In this document: one piece after another, positions 42,280 to 51,600 of the stretch
Numbering within the stretch: the first letter of the stretch is position 1
Layout of the letters: every line of letters starts with the position of its first letter
NCBI RefSeq assembly: GCF_900240945.1
Contig: NZ_OESG01000012.1
Coordinates: 930,001 to 994,000 of the forward strand
Source of the DNA: Mycobacterium sp. 3519A
GTDB taxonomy: Bacteria; Actinomycetota; Actinomycetes; Mycobacteriales; Mycobacteriaceae
Direction of reading: 5' to 3'
Length of the DNA: 64,000 bases
Notes under the pieces: model-generated
What the model saw: only the letters and a program-made list of their open reading frames with translations
Databases searched by the model: none
Told to the model about the DNA's origin: nothing
Made by a program: the position numbers and the translations under genes

Positions 42280-42980
42280 GCACTCTGGTCCTCACCGCGC
42301 ACGGCTCCGCTGATCCCCGATCGGCGGAGTCGGCGCACGAGGTTGCCAACACGATCCGCAGGATGCGACGCGATATCGACGTGCGAGTGGCGTTCTGCGA
42401 GCAGAACTTTCCCAATCTGCGGGACGTGCTGGCGGCGACCGGGGGCAACGCGGTCGTCGTGCCGTTGCTGTTGGCCGATGCGTATCACGCGCGTGTGGAC
42501 ATCCCGGCGCTCATCGCGGAGTCGGGCGCCGACGCGGTGCAGGCCGACGTGCTGGGCGAGGATGACCGCCTGGTCGCCGTGCTTCGGCAGCGCCTGACGC
42601 ATGCGGGGGTGTCGCAACTCGACTCCAGCGTCGGCGTCCTGGTCACCGCGGTGGGTTCGTCACGCCCGCAGGCCAATGCGCGCACCGCACTGGTCGCTGA
42701 CTATCTGACGCAGCACACCCGATGGAGTGCGACGACGGCGTTCGCGACCGGCCCGCAGCCGACGCTGGCTGACGCCGCCGAGGTGTTGCGCGAACGTGGC
42801 GCCACCCGCTTGGTGATCGCGCCATGGTTCCTCGCGCCCGGCCGGATCACCGATCGTGTCGCGGATTTCGCACGCGCACAGGGCATTTCGATGGCCGCAC
42901 CGCTGGGTCCGCACCGCCTGGTTGCGGACACCGTGCTGGACCGCTTCGACCAAGCGCTCGCCGAGCGCGCCGCGGCCTGA
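42276..42980 (+). CDS. Sirohydrochlorin chelatase-like protein (CbiX/SirB family)
   Basis: A 234-residue protein with the duplicated CbiX-type fold. The first half has TLVLTAHGSADPRSAE and VVVPLLLADAYHARVDIP; the second half has GVLVTAVGSSRPQANA and RLVIAPWFLAPGRITDRV, matching metal-ligand His positions in the first repeat (HGS, YHAR). By family it inserts Fe2+ into sirohydrochlorin for siroheme or Co2+ for cobalamin; next to sirA, siroheme is likely. M. tuberculosis has the same gene (Rv2393, annotated che1) here. GTG at 42276 overlaps the cysH stop as GTGA. Confidence 0.87.
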   Translation: MSTLVLTAHGSADPRSAESAHEVANTIRRMRRDIDVRVAFCEQNFPNLRDVLAATGGNAVVVPLLLADAYHARVDIPALIAESGADAVQADVLGEDDRLVAVLRQRLTHAGVSQLDSSVGVLVTAVGSSRPQANARTALVADYLTQHTRWSATTAFATGPQPTLADAAEVLRERGATRLVIAPWFLAPGRITDRVADFARAQGISMAAPLGPHRLVADTVLDRFDQALAERAAA

Positions 42981-42987
42981 GAATCCG

Positions 42988-44439
42988 CTAGCGGCCCCTG
43001 GCCGGCTGCGAGGCACTCGACGACGCCGAGGATGGCAGCGTCGTGGGGCGTTCGATGATGGTCGACGCCGGGCCCCCGACCCGGTACCGCGCTCCCCGAT
43101 GTTCCTCGGGCAGACGGTCGCCGCGGCCCAACAGTTTGTTGCGCAGGGTTCCCGGCGCATAGCCGGACTGGTAGGCCCCGCGAGCCGTCAGAACCGGGAC
43201 GACGTAGTCGATGAAATCACTGAACGACCCAGGCGTGATCGCGTACGCGAGGTTGAACCCGTCGACGTCGGTTTCCGCCACCCATTCTTGGAGCGTGTCG
43301 GCCACGTGCACACCCGAACCGACGATGCGGGGACCCATCCCGCCGATCTCGCCCCACTCCGCGATGTCGCGCACGGCCCACTCTCGGCCGTCGGGATCTG
43401 CTGACTGAAATGCTGTGACGGCGGACAGAATCGCGTTGGAATCGACATTGCCGATCGGCTCCTCCAGCCCGTACCGCGCGAGGTCCACTCCCATCCACCC
43501 GGACATGAACACCAACGCGCCCTCCGGATCCCCGTACGACAGGTATTCGGCGTGCTTGGCCTGCGCTTCCTCGTCGGTCTCGGCGGTCACCACGGTGGTC
43601 AGGTTGAAGATCTGCGCGGAGTACGGATCCCGCCCGGCCAGCTCGAGCTCTCGGCGAATAGTCGAGACCACCTCGCGCAGAATCGCTTTCGTCGGTGCCG
43701 CCGTGAAGATGGCCTCGGCGTTCTCAGCAGCGAACCGGACGCCACGCGGCGAGGAGCCGGCCTGGTAGATCACCGGCGTCCGCTGCGGAGAGGGCTCGGC
43801 GAGGTGGACGCCCGGCACGCTGAAATGCGTTCCCTCATGCCCGATGTGGTGAACCTTCGCGGGATCCGTGAACACGCCGCGTTCGCGATCCCGGATCACC
43901 GCGTCGTCTTCCCACGAACCCTCCCAGAGTTTGTAGAGCACTTCGAGATACTCGTCCGCGTGGTCGTAGCGGGCATCGTGCGCGGGCTGGTCGGTCTGCC
44001 CCATGTTCCGTGCTGCGGCAGGCAGATACCCGGTGACGACGTTCCAGCCGATCCGGCCATTGGTGAGATGGTCGAGCGTGGACATGCGCCGGGCGAACGG
44101 ATAGGGATGTTCGAAACCGGTACCCGTGGTGATGCCGAAACCCAAATTGTCCGTCACCAGCGCCATCGCCGACACCAGCAGCATCGGGTCGTTGACCGGA
44201 ATCTGCGCGGCATGTCGGATCGCGGCCTCGTCGTTGGCTCCGTACACGTCGTAGGTGCCCAGCACGTCGGCTATGAAGAGCCCGTCGAACCGGCCGCGTT
44301 CAAGTAGCTTCGCCAGTTCGGTCCAATAGCCAAGATCCTTGTATCGCCAGGATTGATCGTCGGGATGCCGCCACAGGCCTGGTGATTGGTGCGCGACGCA
44401 GTTCATGTCGAAAGCGTTGAATCGGATAACGCGGCTCAC
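42988..44439 (-). CDS. LLM flavin-dependent monooxygenase, NtaA/SnaA/DszA type
   Basis: A 483-residue FMNH2-dependent monooxygenase of the long NtaA/SnaA/DszA group, whose members cleave organosulfur or aminopolycarboxylate compounds. Marks are GLWRHPDDQS near the N-terminus, GRFDGLFIADVLGTYDVY, the segment ISTLDHLTNGRIGWNVVTGY-like (here STLDHLTNGRIGWNVVTGY) and PVIYQAGSSPRG. A C-terminal Ser/Ala-rich tail (TTLPSSASSSASQPAR) is unusual. It is last in line after metQ-metI-metN on the same strand, which suggests it releases sulfur from a compound imported by that transporter. A reductase partner is not adjacent. Confidence 0.87.
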   Translation of the reverse strand: MSRVIRFNAFDMNCVAHQSPGLWRHPDDQSWRYKDLGYWTELAKLLERGRFDGLFIADVLGTYDVYGANDEAAIRHAAQIPVNDPMLLVSAMALVTDNLGFGITTGTGFEHPYPFARRMSTLDHLTNGRIGWNVVTGYLPAAARNMGQTDQPAHDARYDHADEYLEVLYKLWEGSWEDDAVIRDRERGVFTDPAKVHHIGHEGTHFSVPGVHLAEPSPQRTPVIYQAGSSPRGVRFAAENAEAIFTAAPTKAILREVVSTIRRELELAGRDPYSAQIFNLTTVVTAETDEEAQAKHAEYLSYGDPEGALVFMSGWMGVDLARYGLEEPIGNVDSNAILSAVTAFQSADPDGREWAVRDIAEWGEIGGMGPRIVGSGVHVADTLQEWVAETDVDGFNLAYAITPGSFSDFIDYVVPVLTARGAYQSGYAPGTLRNKLLGRGDRLPEEHRGARYRVGGPASTIIERPTTLPSSASSSASQPARGR

Positions 44440-44512
44440 TCGACGAAATGCTGCCTGACTCCCCCGCAGTCGTCATCGGTTGCATTCAAGGCGATTGTAT
44501 TTCGGTTGTTCA

Positions 44513-45412
44513 CTACAGCGGCAACAAGATGTTCTTCACGCTGGGATCGGTCGCGAGGAACTGCTGGACGGCCGGGTCCTTGAATGTCTCGACCAACTTC
44601 TTGATGTTGTCGGTGTCGGCCCACTTGCTGCCGATGGTGAGTTGGCCTGCGAATTCGTCAGGCGCCGGCGGCGCGAAGATCTGTTGGCTGATCGGCACTT
44701 TCGCAGCGAGGTAGTACTCGGTGTAGCCCACGGCGGCGTCCAGATCGGGCAGCGATCGCGACTGTGCGGCAAAATCGAGCAGGGTGAACTTCAGGTGCTT
44801 GGGGTTGGCCACGATGTCCTTCTGGGTGGCTTCCCACTTGTCGGCAGCTGGGTCCAGTGAGATCAGGCCGGCACGCTCGAGCAGCCACAGACCCTGCGCC
44901 TCGTTGGCGGGGTCGGAGTACAGCGAGACAGTCGCACCGTCCGGCAACTGCGACGGGTCGGTGTACTTGTCAGACCAGATGCCAAAGCCCCAGCGGAACA
45001 CCGGGGTTGCCGCGGTCTCGCGGAAGTCGGGGTTGGCCTCGAGCACCTGCCCCAGCCACAGTTTGTGCTGATAGACCGTGCCCGCGACCTCGCCGTCGCT
45101 GACCGCCCGGTTGATCGTGTTGCTGTCGGCCAGGCCGCGGAAGGCGACCTTGATGTCGTGTTTGGGTGCGACTTCCAGCGCGATGAACTCGATGAGCGCC
45201 TGCTCGGCGGCGTTACCATCATTGGTCGCGACCACCAGCGTCGCCCCTGGAATCTCGTTGGACGACTTTGAGTCCCCGAAGAAAGCCACCCGCACGCCGA
45301 TGATCACGACGATCACCGCAACGAGACCGACGGTAAGCCATATCCGCCGGGGGCGACGTTTGAGTTCGAAGCCGTGGTCGTCGGCGTCGTGGACAGGGGT
45401 CTCGGTGGTCAT
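44513..45412 (-). CDS. MetQ-type ABC substrate-binding protein, membrane-anchored (copy 1)
   Basis: A 299-residue NLPA/MetQ-family binding protein of the methionine importer group. After a short cytoplasmic tail ending KRRPRRIW, one hydrophobic span (LTVGLVAVIVVIIGVRVAFF) anchors it; there is no lipobox cysteine, unlike usual MetQ lipoproteins. The binding domain has ATLVVATNDGNAAEQALIEF, GTVYQHKLWLGQVL, IWSDKYTDPSQLPDGATVS and LPDLDAAVGYTEYYLA. ATG at 45412 follows AAAGGAG; the longer frame is unlikely. It lies 25 bp downstream of metI in an operon with metN. The substrate may be methionine, its sulfoxide or another organosulfur compound. Confidence 0.88.
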   Translation of the reverse strand: MTTETPVHDADDHGFELKRRPRRIWLTVGLVAVIVVIIGVRVAFFGDSKSSNEIPGATLVVATNDGNAAEQALIEFIALEVAPKHDIKVAFRGLADSNTINRAVSDGEVAGTVYQHKLWLGQVLEANPDFRETAATPVFRWGFGIWSDKYTDPSQLPDGATVSLYSDPANEAQGLWLLERAGLISLDPAADKWEATQKDIVANPKHLKFTLLDFAAQSRSLPDLDAAVGYTEYYLAAKVPISQQIFAPPAPDEFAGQLTIGSKWADTDNIKKLVETFKDPAVQQFLATDPSVKNILLPL

Positions 45413-45437
45413 GCGGTTGCTCCTTTGTTCAAGGTGT

Positions 45438-46178
45438 TCAAGCGGCGACGGTGCGGCGACGCGGCCGAAGGGCATTGCCTGCGCGCGCCCGGCGGTGCGG
45501 GGTGGTCAGTCGGACCAGACCATCACCGATGAGCTGGACCGCGGCAACGGTGATGACCAGAATGACGATGGTGGCCAGCATCACGCCTTGGTCGAAGCGC
45601 TGATATCCGTAAGTAACTGCCACATAACCGATTCCGCCGGCGCCGATCGTTCCTGCGATGGCGGAGTATTCGATCATGGCAATGATGTTGATCGTGAGTC
45701 CGCCGATGATCGACGGCACCGCCTCGCTGAGCTGGGCGGTGCGGATGATCTGCAGGCGTGACCCCCCTGACGCGCGGGCCACCTGGACCACTGACGGCGG
45801 CACGGAACGCAACGAGTTCTCGACGATTCTGGTGAAGAACGCGATACCCGCCAGCGACATCGGCACCACTGCCGCCGCGATGCCGATGTTGGTGCCGGTG
45901 ATGAAGCGGGTTACCGGCATGATCGACGCCATCAGGATCAGGAATGGCAGCGAACGCCCGATGCTGATGATCCAGCTCAATGCCGTATGCAGCGCTGGGT
46001 TCTCGAACAGGCCACCGGGCGCCAGGTTGTGTACGAGCGCACCGAGAGGCACGCCGACCACCACGACGATGGTCATCACGATCCCGACCATGATCAGCGT
46101 GTCGAGAAGCGCCGGAAGTAACAGGCCGGGAAGCTCATTGACAGCGACCTTGGCGTTCGCCAGCACGGTTTCGGTCAT
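45438..46178 (-). CDS. MetI-type ABC permease
   Basis: A 246-residue inner-membrane permease with about five membrane segments. It has the ABC permease coupling region (the EAA loop) around ARASGGSRLQIIRTAQLSEAVPSIIGG, and GRSLPFLILMASIMPVTRF, which is typical of MetI. ATG at 46178 overlaps the metN stop as ATGA. It works with MetN and the two MetQ-type proteins encoded on either side. Confidence 0.9.
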   Translation of the reverse strand: MTETVLANAKVAVNELPGLLLPALLDTLIMVGIVMTIVVVVGVPLGALVHNLAPGGLFENPALHTALSWIISIGRSLPFLILMASIMPVTRFITGTNIGIAAAVVPMSLAGIAFFTRIVENSLRSVPPSVVQVARASGGSRLQIIRTAQLSEAVPSIIGGLTINIIAMIEYSAIAGTIGAGGIGYVAVTYGYQRFDQGVMLATIVILVITVAAVQLIGDGLVRLTTPHRRARAGNALRPRRRTVAA

Positions 46179-47194
46179 GCCACACCCTGCAGTTCGCCGT
46201 CGGCAGTGCTTCGCGCACCGTTGCTGTTCACGGCCAGCCCGTAACGGGTGAGCACACCTCCAAGCCGCGAGCCCAGTTCGGCCGGAACGCCAAGCGTCGC
46301 GCTGCCGACCGTGACACCGCTGACCACCTGGACCGACGCGCCCAACACCGACAGCGGTGCACCCAGTTCCGCCGAGGCGCTGGCGATCCAGTCCGCCGGG
46401 ACATTCGGCGCGTCGTAAATGACCTGCCATACCTGCTGTCCCGCATTCGGTTTCGCGTCAACGCGATGCGGCCTGAGTTCCGCGCCCAAGGCGGAGTCCG
46501 GGGCGGTGAGCAGATCCAACAGCCGACCCGACTCGACGATGCTGCCGTGGTCCAGCCGGGCAACTGAGTCCGCGATCTTCAGCACGGTGTCCATCTCGTG
46601 GGTGATGAACACCATCGACAGGTTCAGGTCGTCTCGCAGTTCTCGCAACAGGTCGACGACCGAAGCGGTGGTGACGGGATCCAGCCCCGCAGTTGCCTCG
46701 TCGGACAACAGTACCGACGGCCGCAGTGCCAGTGCCCGCGCGATGCCGACGCGTTGCCGCTGGCCCCCGGAGAGCTGGAATGGGTAGTGACCGGCACGCT
46801 GGGACAGCCCGACACGGTCAAGGAGTTCGGCGACCCGCTTCTTCGCCTCGTCCGCGGTGACACCGAGATACTCCAGTGGCAGTGCGACGTTCTCGGCCGC
46901 CGTGCGCCTCTCCAGCAGCCCCGCGGACTGGAATACGGTGCCGATCCGCCGACGCGCCACCCGTAGTTTCTTGGATGACAAGGTGGTCAGGTCGTCACCG
47001 TTGACCACCACAGATCCCGATGTCGGCGCGGTCAGGAGGTTAATACACTGGGCCAGTGTGCTTTTGCCGGCACCACTTGGCCCGACCACAGCGAGGATCT
47101 CGCCGGCATCGACACGGAAATTGATCCGGTCCAGTACTACCGTGCGTTGGTCACCGTGGCCATAAGCCTTGGTCAGTTCGGTCAGTTCGATCAT
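46175..47194 (-). CDS. metN: MetN-type ABC ATPase with NIL domain
   Basis: A 339-residue ATPase subunit. Nucleotide-binding motifs: Walker A VGPSGAGKST, signature [15 protein letters not shown], Walker B VLLSDEATAGLDP and the H-loop FITHEM. After residue 240 comes a NIL-type C-terminal domain (about 260-330), known in MetN for feedback inhibition by the transported methionine. ATG at 47192-47194 is chosen at the start of MIELTELTKAYGHGD; the longer frame upstream is not coding. First gene of the metN-metI-metQ operon, divergent from the second metQ. Confidence 0.9.
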   Translation of the reverse strand: MIELTELTKAYGHGDQRTVVLDRINFRVDAGEILAVVGPSGAGKSTLAQCINLLTAPTSGSVVVNGDDLTTLSSKKLRVARRRIGTVFQSAGLLERRTAAENVALPLEYLGVTADEAKKRVAELLDRVGLSQRAGHYPFQLSGGQRQRVGIARALALRPSVLLSDEATAGLDPVTTASVVDLLRELRDDLNLSMVFITHEMDTVLKIADSVARLDHGSIVESGRLLDLLTAPDSALGAELRPHRVDAKPNAGQQVWQVIYDAPNVPADWIASASAELGAPLSVLGASVQVVSGVTVGSATLGVPAELGSRLGGVLTRYGLAVNSNGARSTADGELQGVA

Positions 47195-47391
47195 GGAATT
47201 GCAGACGTCCTTTGAAGAGGCATGGCTTGAGCTGGCGTCGTCGCCCCATTGCGTGACGTTGCCAGAACCCACACCTGCGGTGACACCCTTGCAATCACCG
47301 TGAGCCCAGACCCTTTGCCACCAGGCTGATTCAAACCCTTGGTTGTTCACATGGCGGTCGCGGAGAGTGGAGCGCATTCAGGAAGGCAGTC

Positions 47392-48330
47392 ATGAGCATC
47401 GACGAATCAGTTCCCGCTTCGGGCGCTGGGGCCGACACCGATCGTCCCGGCTCGCACGGATTCACCATCGCCAAACGACGGAAGTGGCCGTATCTCATCG
47501 CCGCTGTCGTCGTGATCATCGCCGCCGCAACCTTTTTCGTCATCCAACGCGGTAGCGGCGCCAAGTCCGCGAACGAAACCGCCGGTGCGACTCTGCAGGT
47601 CGTGTACCTGGACTCCAATCCTGCGGAGAAGCGCATCATCGAATACATCGGTGAAAACGTCGCCTCCGACTACGACGTCAAGGTCGCCGCGGTGGGACTG
47701 GGCGACAGCACCCAGATCAACAGCGCAATCAGCGACGGTCGCTACGCAGGAACCATTTTCCAGCACCGGCACTGGCTGCAGCAGGTGCTCGACGCCAACC
47801 CTGGCTTCAGGGAGCAGGCGGCAACCGGCCCGTTCTTTCACTGGGTGTTCGGCATCTGGTCCGACAAATACAAGACCCCCCAGGAGATTCCGAATGGTGC
47901 GAAAGTGTCCCTGTTGGCGGATCCCGCAAACAACGCCCAGGGCATCTGGTATCTGGCGCAGGCGGGGCTGATCACGTTGCGTCCCGGCGCGGACATCACC
48001 GCGCTCACCCAGAAAGACATCGCATCTAACCCGAAGAACCTGCAGTTCACCCTCCTCGACTTCGGCGCGCAGCCGAGAGCGCTACCCGACCTCGACGCCA
48101 TCGTCGGATACGCCGAATCATTTCTTGCCGCAGGCGTTTCTGAGGACAAGCTGATCTTCGCGCCGAAGTCGCCCGACGAGTTCGCCTCCGTGCTCACCGT
48201 CGGCAGCAATTACATTGACACTCCCAATATCCAGAACCTGATCAAGGCGTTCAACGACCCGCGGGTGCAGACGTTCATCGCCACCGATCCCGAGGTGAAG
48301 AAGTTGGCGCTGCCGGGACGACAGGCGTGA
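47392..48330 (+). CDS. MetQ-type ABC substrate-binding protein, membrane-anchored (copy 2)
   Basis: A 312-residue NLPA/MetQ-family protein similar to copy 1 (both have YxxxxHxxWLxQVLxANPxFRExA-like and IWSDKY segments). It is anchored by a single span (YLIAAVVVIIAAATFFVI) after KRRKWP and has no lipobox cysteine. The binding domain has TLQVVYLDSNPAEKRIIEYI, GTIFQHRHWLQQVLDANPG and FTLLDFGAQPRALPDLDAIV. ATG at 47392 follows AGGAAGG. It is divergent from metN and overlaps the next monooxygenase gene by GTGA. It has no permease of its own and probably uses the neighbouring MetNI. Confidence 0.88.
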   Translation: MSIDESVPASGAGADTDRPGSHGFTIAKRRKWPYLIAAVVVIIAAATFFVIQRGSGAKSANETAGATLQVVYLDSNPAEKRIIEYIGENVASDYDVKVAAVGLGDSTQINSAISDGRYAGTIFQHRHWLQQVLDANPGFREQAATGPFFHWVFGIWSDKYKTPQEIPNGAKVSLLADPANNAQGIWYLAQAGLITLRPGADITALTQKDIASNPKNLQFTLLDFGAQPRALPDLDAIVGYAESFLAAGVSEDKLIFAPKSPDEFASVLTVGSNYIDTPNIQNLIKAFNDPRVQTFIATDPEVKKLALPGRQA

Positions 48331-49694
48331 GCGCGGCCGAGCGCCAGTTGCACCTCGGGGTCAATGTCCTCTCTGATGGCATGCACCCCGCGGCTTGGCA
48401 GCACCCGTCAGCCGATCCGAATTGGTTCACCGATCCCGCCTACTGGATCGACATCGCGCGCACTGCGGAACGCGGAACACTGGATGCGCTGTTTCTCGCT
48501 GACAGCCCATCTCTGTTTCAGAGTCCGGATCAACCACTGGCGGCGCCGCCACTCGCGTTGGACCCCATCGTTTTACTGTCCACCCTCGCGTCGGTGACGA
48601 CGCACATCGGTCTCATCGGCACGGTGTCGACGTCTTTCGAGGAGCCGTACAACATCGCACGGCGGTTCGCCTCGCTGGACCACCTCAGCCGCGGCCGGGT
48701 CGCGTGGAACGTCGTGACCAGCAGCGACCCCTTCGCCTGGAACAACTTCGGTCACGCCGACGGTCTCGCGGAACAGCCGAATCGGCGTGACCGATATCGG
48801 CGCGCTGCCGAATTCGTGGAAGTCGTTCGCGCACTGTGGGATTCATGGGATGACGATGCCGTACTCGCCGACAAGCGCACCGGCGCTTTCAGCAGAATCG
48901 GCGCCATCAACACCATCGACCATCGAGGCGACTTCTTCAGCGTCGACGGACCGCTGACCCTGCCTCGCCCGCCTCAAGGACATCCGGTGCTGTTCCAAGC
49001 CGGCGGATCGGCAGGCGGACTCGATCTCGCGGCGAGGTACGCCGACGGCGTCTTTGCCGCGCAGGCCTCGCTTCCGGACGCGCTGCACTATGCAGAGGCG
49101 TTGCGCGCCCGCACTGTTGCGGCGGGTCGGCCCCGAGACGCGGTGCGGATCATGCCGGGGTTGTCCTTCGTCCTCGGCAGCACCGAAGCGGAGGCGCGGA
49201 AGCGAAACCACGAGCTCAACGAGCTCGCAGGCGATCGCCGCCTGGCTCATCTGGCAAGTCAACTCAGCGTCGACCTCGACGAACTCGACTGGGACAAACC
49301 GCTTCCCAAGTGGCTGCTCGACGGTGCCGAAGCCATCGGCGGATCCCAGGGGGCCCGCGATATCGTCGTGAACCTGGCCCGCCGAGAGAATCTCACCGTT
49401 CGGCAGATCCTTGATCGCGTCATCACCTGGCACCGGCTGGTGATCGGCTCACCCGAGCAGATCGCCGATGCCATCTCCGAATGGTTCGCAGCCGGCGCCG
49501 TCGACGGCTTCAACCTGATGCCGGACGTGTTCCCGTCCGGGCTGGAACTGTTCGTCGAGCATGTGATCCCGATCCTGCGCGAGCGCGGACTGTTCCGCCG
49601 TGAGTACGCGGAGACCACGCTGCGCGGACATCTCGGCCTGCAGCGGGTGCCGGACCGTCGGGCAGGCAACGGATCGTTGGCGGTCAACGCCTAA
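48327..49694 (+). CDS. LLM flavin-dependent monooxygenase, NtaA/SnaA/DszA type
   Basis: A 455-residue long-form LLM monooxygenase. Marks are NVLSDGMHPAAWQHP near the N-terminus, ERGTLDALFLADS, FASLDHLSRGRVAWNVVTSS and PVLFQAGGSAGG, and the C-terminal segment ADAISEWFAAGAVDGFNLMPD found in this group. GTG at 48327 overlaps the metQ copy 2 stop, so binding protein and enzyme are translationally coupled, a strong hint that the enzyme acts on the captured ligand. It needs FMNH2 from a separate reductase, not seen here. Convergent with cysA, 13 bp apart. Confidence 0.88.
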   Translation: MSAAERQLHLGVNVLSDGMHPAAWQHPSADPNWFTDPAYWIDIARTAERGTLDALFLADSPSLFQSPDQPLAAPPLALDPIVLLSTLASVTTHIGLIGTVSTSFEEPYNIARRFASLDHLSRGRVAWNVVTSSDPFAWNNFGHADGLAEQPNRRDRYRRAAEFVEVVRALWDSWDDDAVLADKRTGAFSRIGAINTIDHRGDFFSVDGPLTLPRPPQGHPVLFQAGGSAGGLDLAARYADGVFAAQASLPDALHYAEALRARTVAAGRPRDAVRIMPGLSFVLGSTEAEARKRNHELNELAGDRRLAHLASQLSVDLDELDWDKPLPKWLLDGAEAIGGSQGARDIVVNLARRENLTVRQILDRVITWHRLVIGSPEQIADAISEWFAAGAVDGFNLMPDVFPSGLELFVEHVIPILRERGLFRREYAETTLRGHLGLQRVPDRRAGNGSLAVNA

Positions 49695-49707
49695 CCCCAG
49701 CGAGAAC

Positions 49708-50766
49708 TCAGGCCTTCGTCAGCGCCTCGTCCTCGTCGGCGCTGTCCGACCGCGGAATCTCGGTGCCACCGGGCAGCGGAGGAATCCGGGTGGCGCGCAC
49801 GTACACCGTGTCGCCTTCCTTGAGGCCCAGTGCCTCGGCGTCACCGCGGGTGATCTGCGCGGTGAACGGCGTGTGATCGGCCGCGCTGGTCAACTCGACG
49901 CGAACCTCGAAGCCCAGCATCACAATTCGGTCGATGGTCGCGCGCAGCACGCCGGTGGCCTGTACCGAATCATCAGACGAGGCGATCGCCATCTCCGGAT
50001 TGCGGCCGACGCGGATGTCGTGTGGCCGCACCAGCGACCCGTTCAGCGACGACACGGCGCCGAGGAACGACATCACGAACGCGTTGGCGGGCACGTCGTA
50101 CACCTCGGTCGGCGACCCGACCTGCTCGATGCGGCCCTTGTTCAGGACGGCGATCCGGTCGGCGACGTCGAGCGCCTCGGACTGGTCGTGGGTGACCAAC
50201 ACGGTCGTCACGTGGACTTCGTCATGCAGACGCCGCAACCAGGCGCGCAGGTCCTCGCGCACCTTCGCGTCCAGCGCGCCGAACGGCTCGTCGAGCAGCA
50301 ACACCTCGGGGTCGACCGCGAGCGCGCGGGCCAACGCCATGCGCTGGCGCTGCCCGCCCGAGAGCTGGTTGGGATAGCGGGTCTGAAAACCGGCCAGCCC
50401 CACCACTTCCAGCAGGTTGTCGACCTTCTCCTTGATCTCGGCCTTCGGCCGCTTGCGGATCTTCAAGCCGAATGCGACGTTGTCGCGCACGGTCAGGTGC
50501 TTGAACGCCGCGTAGTGCTGGAACACGAAGCCGATGCCGCGCCGCTGCGGCGGGATGTTGGTCACGTCGCGGCCGTTGATCGTGATGACGCCGGTGTCCG
50601 GTTGGTCGAGTCCCGCGATGGTGCGCAGCAGCGTCGACTTACCCGACCCGCTTGGTCCGAGCAGTGCGGTCAACGAACCCGACGGCACCTCGAAATCGAC
50701 GTTGTCCAACGCCGCGAAATCGCCGTAGTGCTTGTTAGCACCAGCCACGGTGATCGCATTGGTCAC
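49708..50766 (-). CDS. cysA: Sulfate ABC transporter ATPase CysA
   Basis: A 352-residue ATPase of the sulfate/thiosulfate importer SubI-CysTWA. Motifs: Walker [12 protein letters not shown], the Q-loop segment [22 protein letters not shown] typical of CysA, signature [15 protein letters not shown] and Walker [19 protein letters not shown]-terminal TOBE-like regulatory part follows residue 240. It is last in its operon, 21 bp after cysW. The order subI-cysT-cysW-cysA is that of M. tuberculosis. Confidence 0.95.
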   Translation of the reverse strand: MTNAITVAGANKHYGDFAALDNVDFEVPSGSLTALLGPSGSGKSTLLRTIAGLDQPDTGVITINGRDVTNIPPQRRGIGFVFQHYAAFKHLTVRDNVAFGLKIRKRPKAEIKEKVDNLLEVVGLAGFQTRYPNQLSGGQRQRMALARALAVDPEVLLLDEPFGALDAKVREDLRAWLRRLHDEVHVTTVLVTHDQSEALDVADRIAVLNKGRIEQVGSPTEVYDVPANAFVMSFLGAVSSLNGSLVRPHDIRVGRNPEMAIASSDDSVQATGVLRATIDRIVMLGFEVRVELTSAADHTPFTAQITRGDAEALGLKEGDTVYVRATRIPPLPGGTEIPRSDSADEDEALTKA

Positions 50767-50787
50767 GGCTATCCGTCTCCTCGTCGA

Positions 50788-51600
50788 TTAATTATTCGTC
50801 TTCGTGCGGCGGGCGTCGAGGATGACCTGGACGACCAGCACGATCACCGCAACACCCATCAGCAGGGTCGACACCGCATATGCGCCGTATTCGGCGCCGC
50901 GGTTGTACCGATCCGACACCAGCAGGGTCAGCGTCTGCGACTTGCCGGGCAGGTTCGACGACACCATGATCACCGCGCCGTACTCGCCGAGCGTGCGCGC
51001 GATCGTCAGCACGATGCCGTACATCAGGCCCCAGCGGATCGAGGGCAAGGTGATGCGCCAGAACGTCTGCCACCAGCTGGAGCCGAGCGTGGCCGCGGCC
51101 TCCTCCTGATCGGTGCCCAACTCATGCAGCACCGGTTCGACCTCACGGATCACGAACGGCACCGTGACGAAGATGCTCGCCAGCACGATGCCGGGAAACC
51201 CGAAGATGATCTTGAAGCCGAGGTCGTTCTCCACGAAGCCGAACAACCCGGCCGAGCCCCACAACAGGATCAACGCGACGCCGACCACCACCGGCGACAC
51301 CGCGAACGGAAGATCGATCACCGCCTGCAACAGGCTCTTGCCGCGAAACTTGTTGCGCGCCAGCACAAGTGCTGTCGGCACGCCGAACAGCACGTTGAGC
51401 GGCACCACGATCGCGACGACGATCAGCGACAGCTGCAACGCCGAGACGGCGGCCGGCGTGGTGATGTTGGCGACGAACTCGCCAAGGCCGGGCGAGAAGG
51501 TGCGCCACAGGATCAGCCCCACCGGGACGATCAACAGCAGCAGCAGATACCCGAGCGCGACGTAGCGCAGCAGCAACCGGACCGGCGTCGAGAACGTCAC
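50788..51600 (-). CDS. cysW: Sulfate ABC transporter permease CysW
   Basis: A 270-residue permease with six predicted membrane segments. The coupling loop is visible around ELGTDQEEAAATLGSSWWQTFWRITLPSIRWGLMYG (pattern EAA---G). The N-terminal hydrophobic stretch LLLRYVALGYLLLLLIVPVG and the FGVPTALVLARNKFRGKSLL segment match CysW. Its ATG overlaps the cysT stop by four bases. It pairs with CysT to form the membrane channel. Confidence 0.94.
   Translation of the reverse strand: MTFSTPVRLLLRYVALGYLLLLLIVPVGLILWRTFSPGLGEFVANITTPAAVSALQLSLIVVAIVVPLNVLFGVPTALVLARNKFRGKSLLQAVIDLPFAVSPVVVGVALILLWGSAGLFGFVENDLGFKIIFGFPGIVLASIFVTVPFVIREVEPVLHELGTDQEEAAATLGSSWWQTFWRITLPSIRWGLMYGIVLTIARTLGEYGAVIMVSSNLPGKSQTLTLLVSDRYNRGAEYGAYAVSTLLMGVAVIVLVVQVILDARRTKTNN

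Noticed and set aside
47195..47391. Possible SAM-type riboswitch between metN and the second metQ
   Set aside because: The minus strand has TGGCAAC and a CTGGC/GCCAG stem, but the conserved core elements of SAM-I or SAM-IV that I know are not present. No polycysteine frame is present either.
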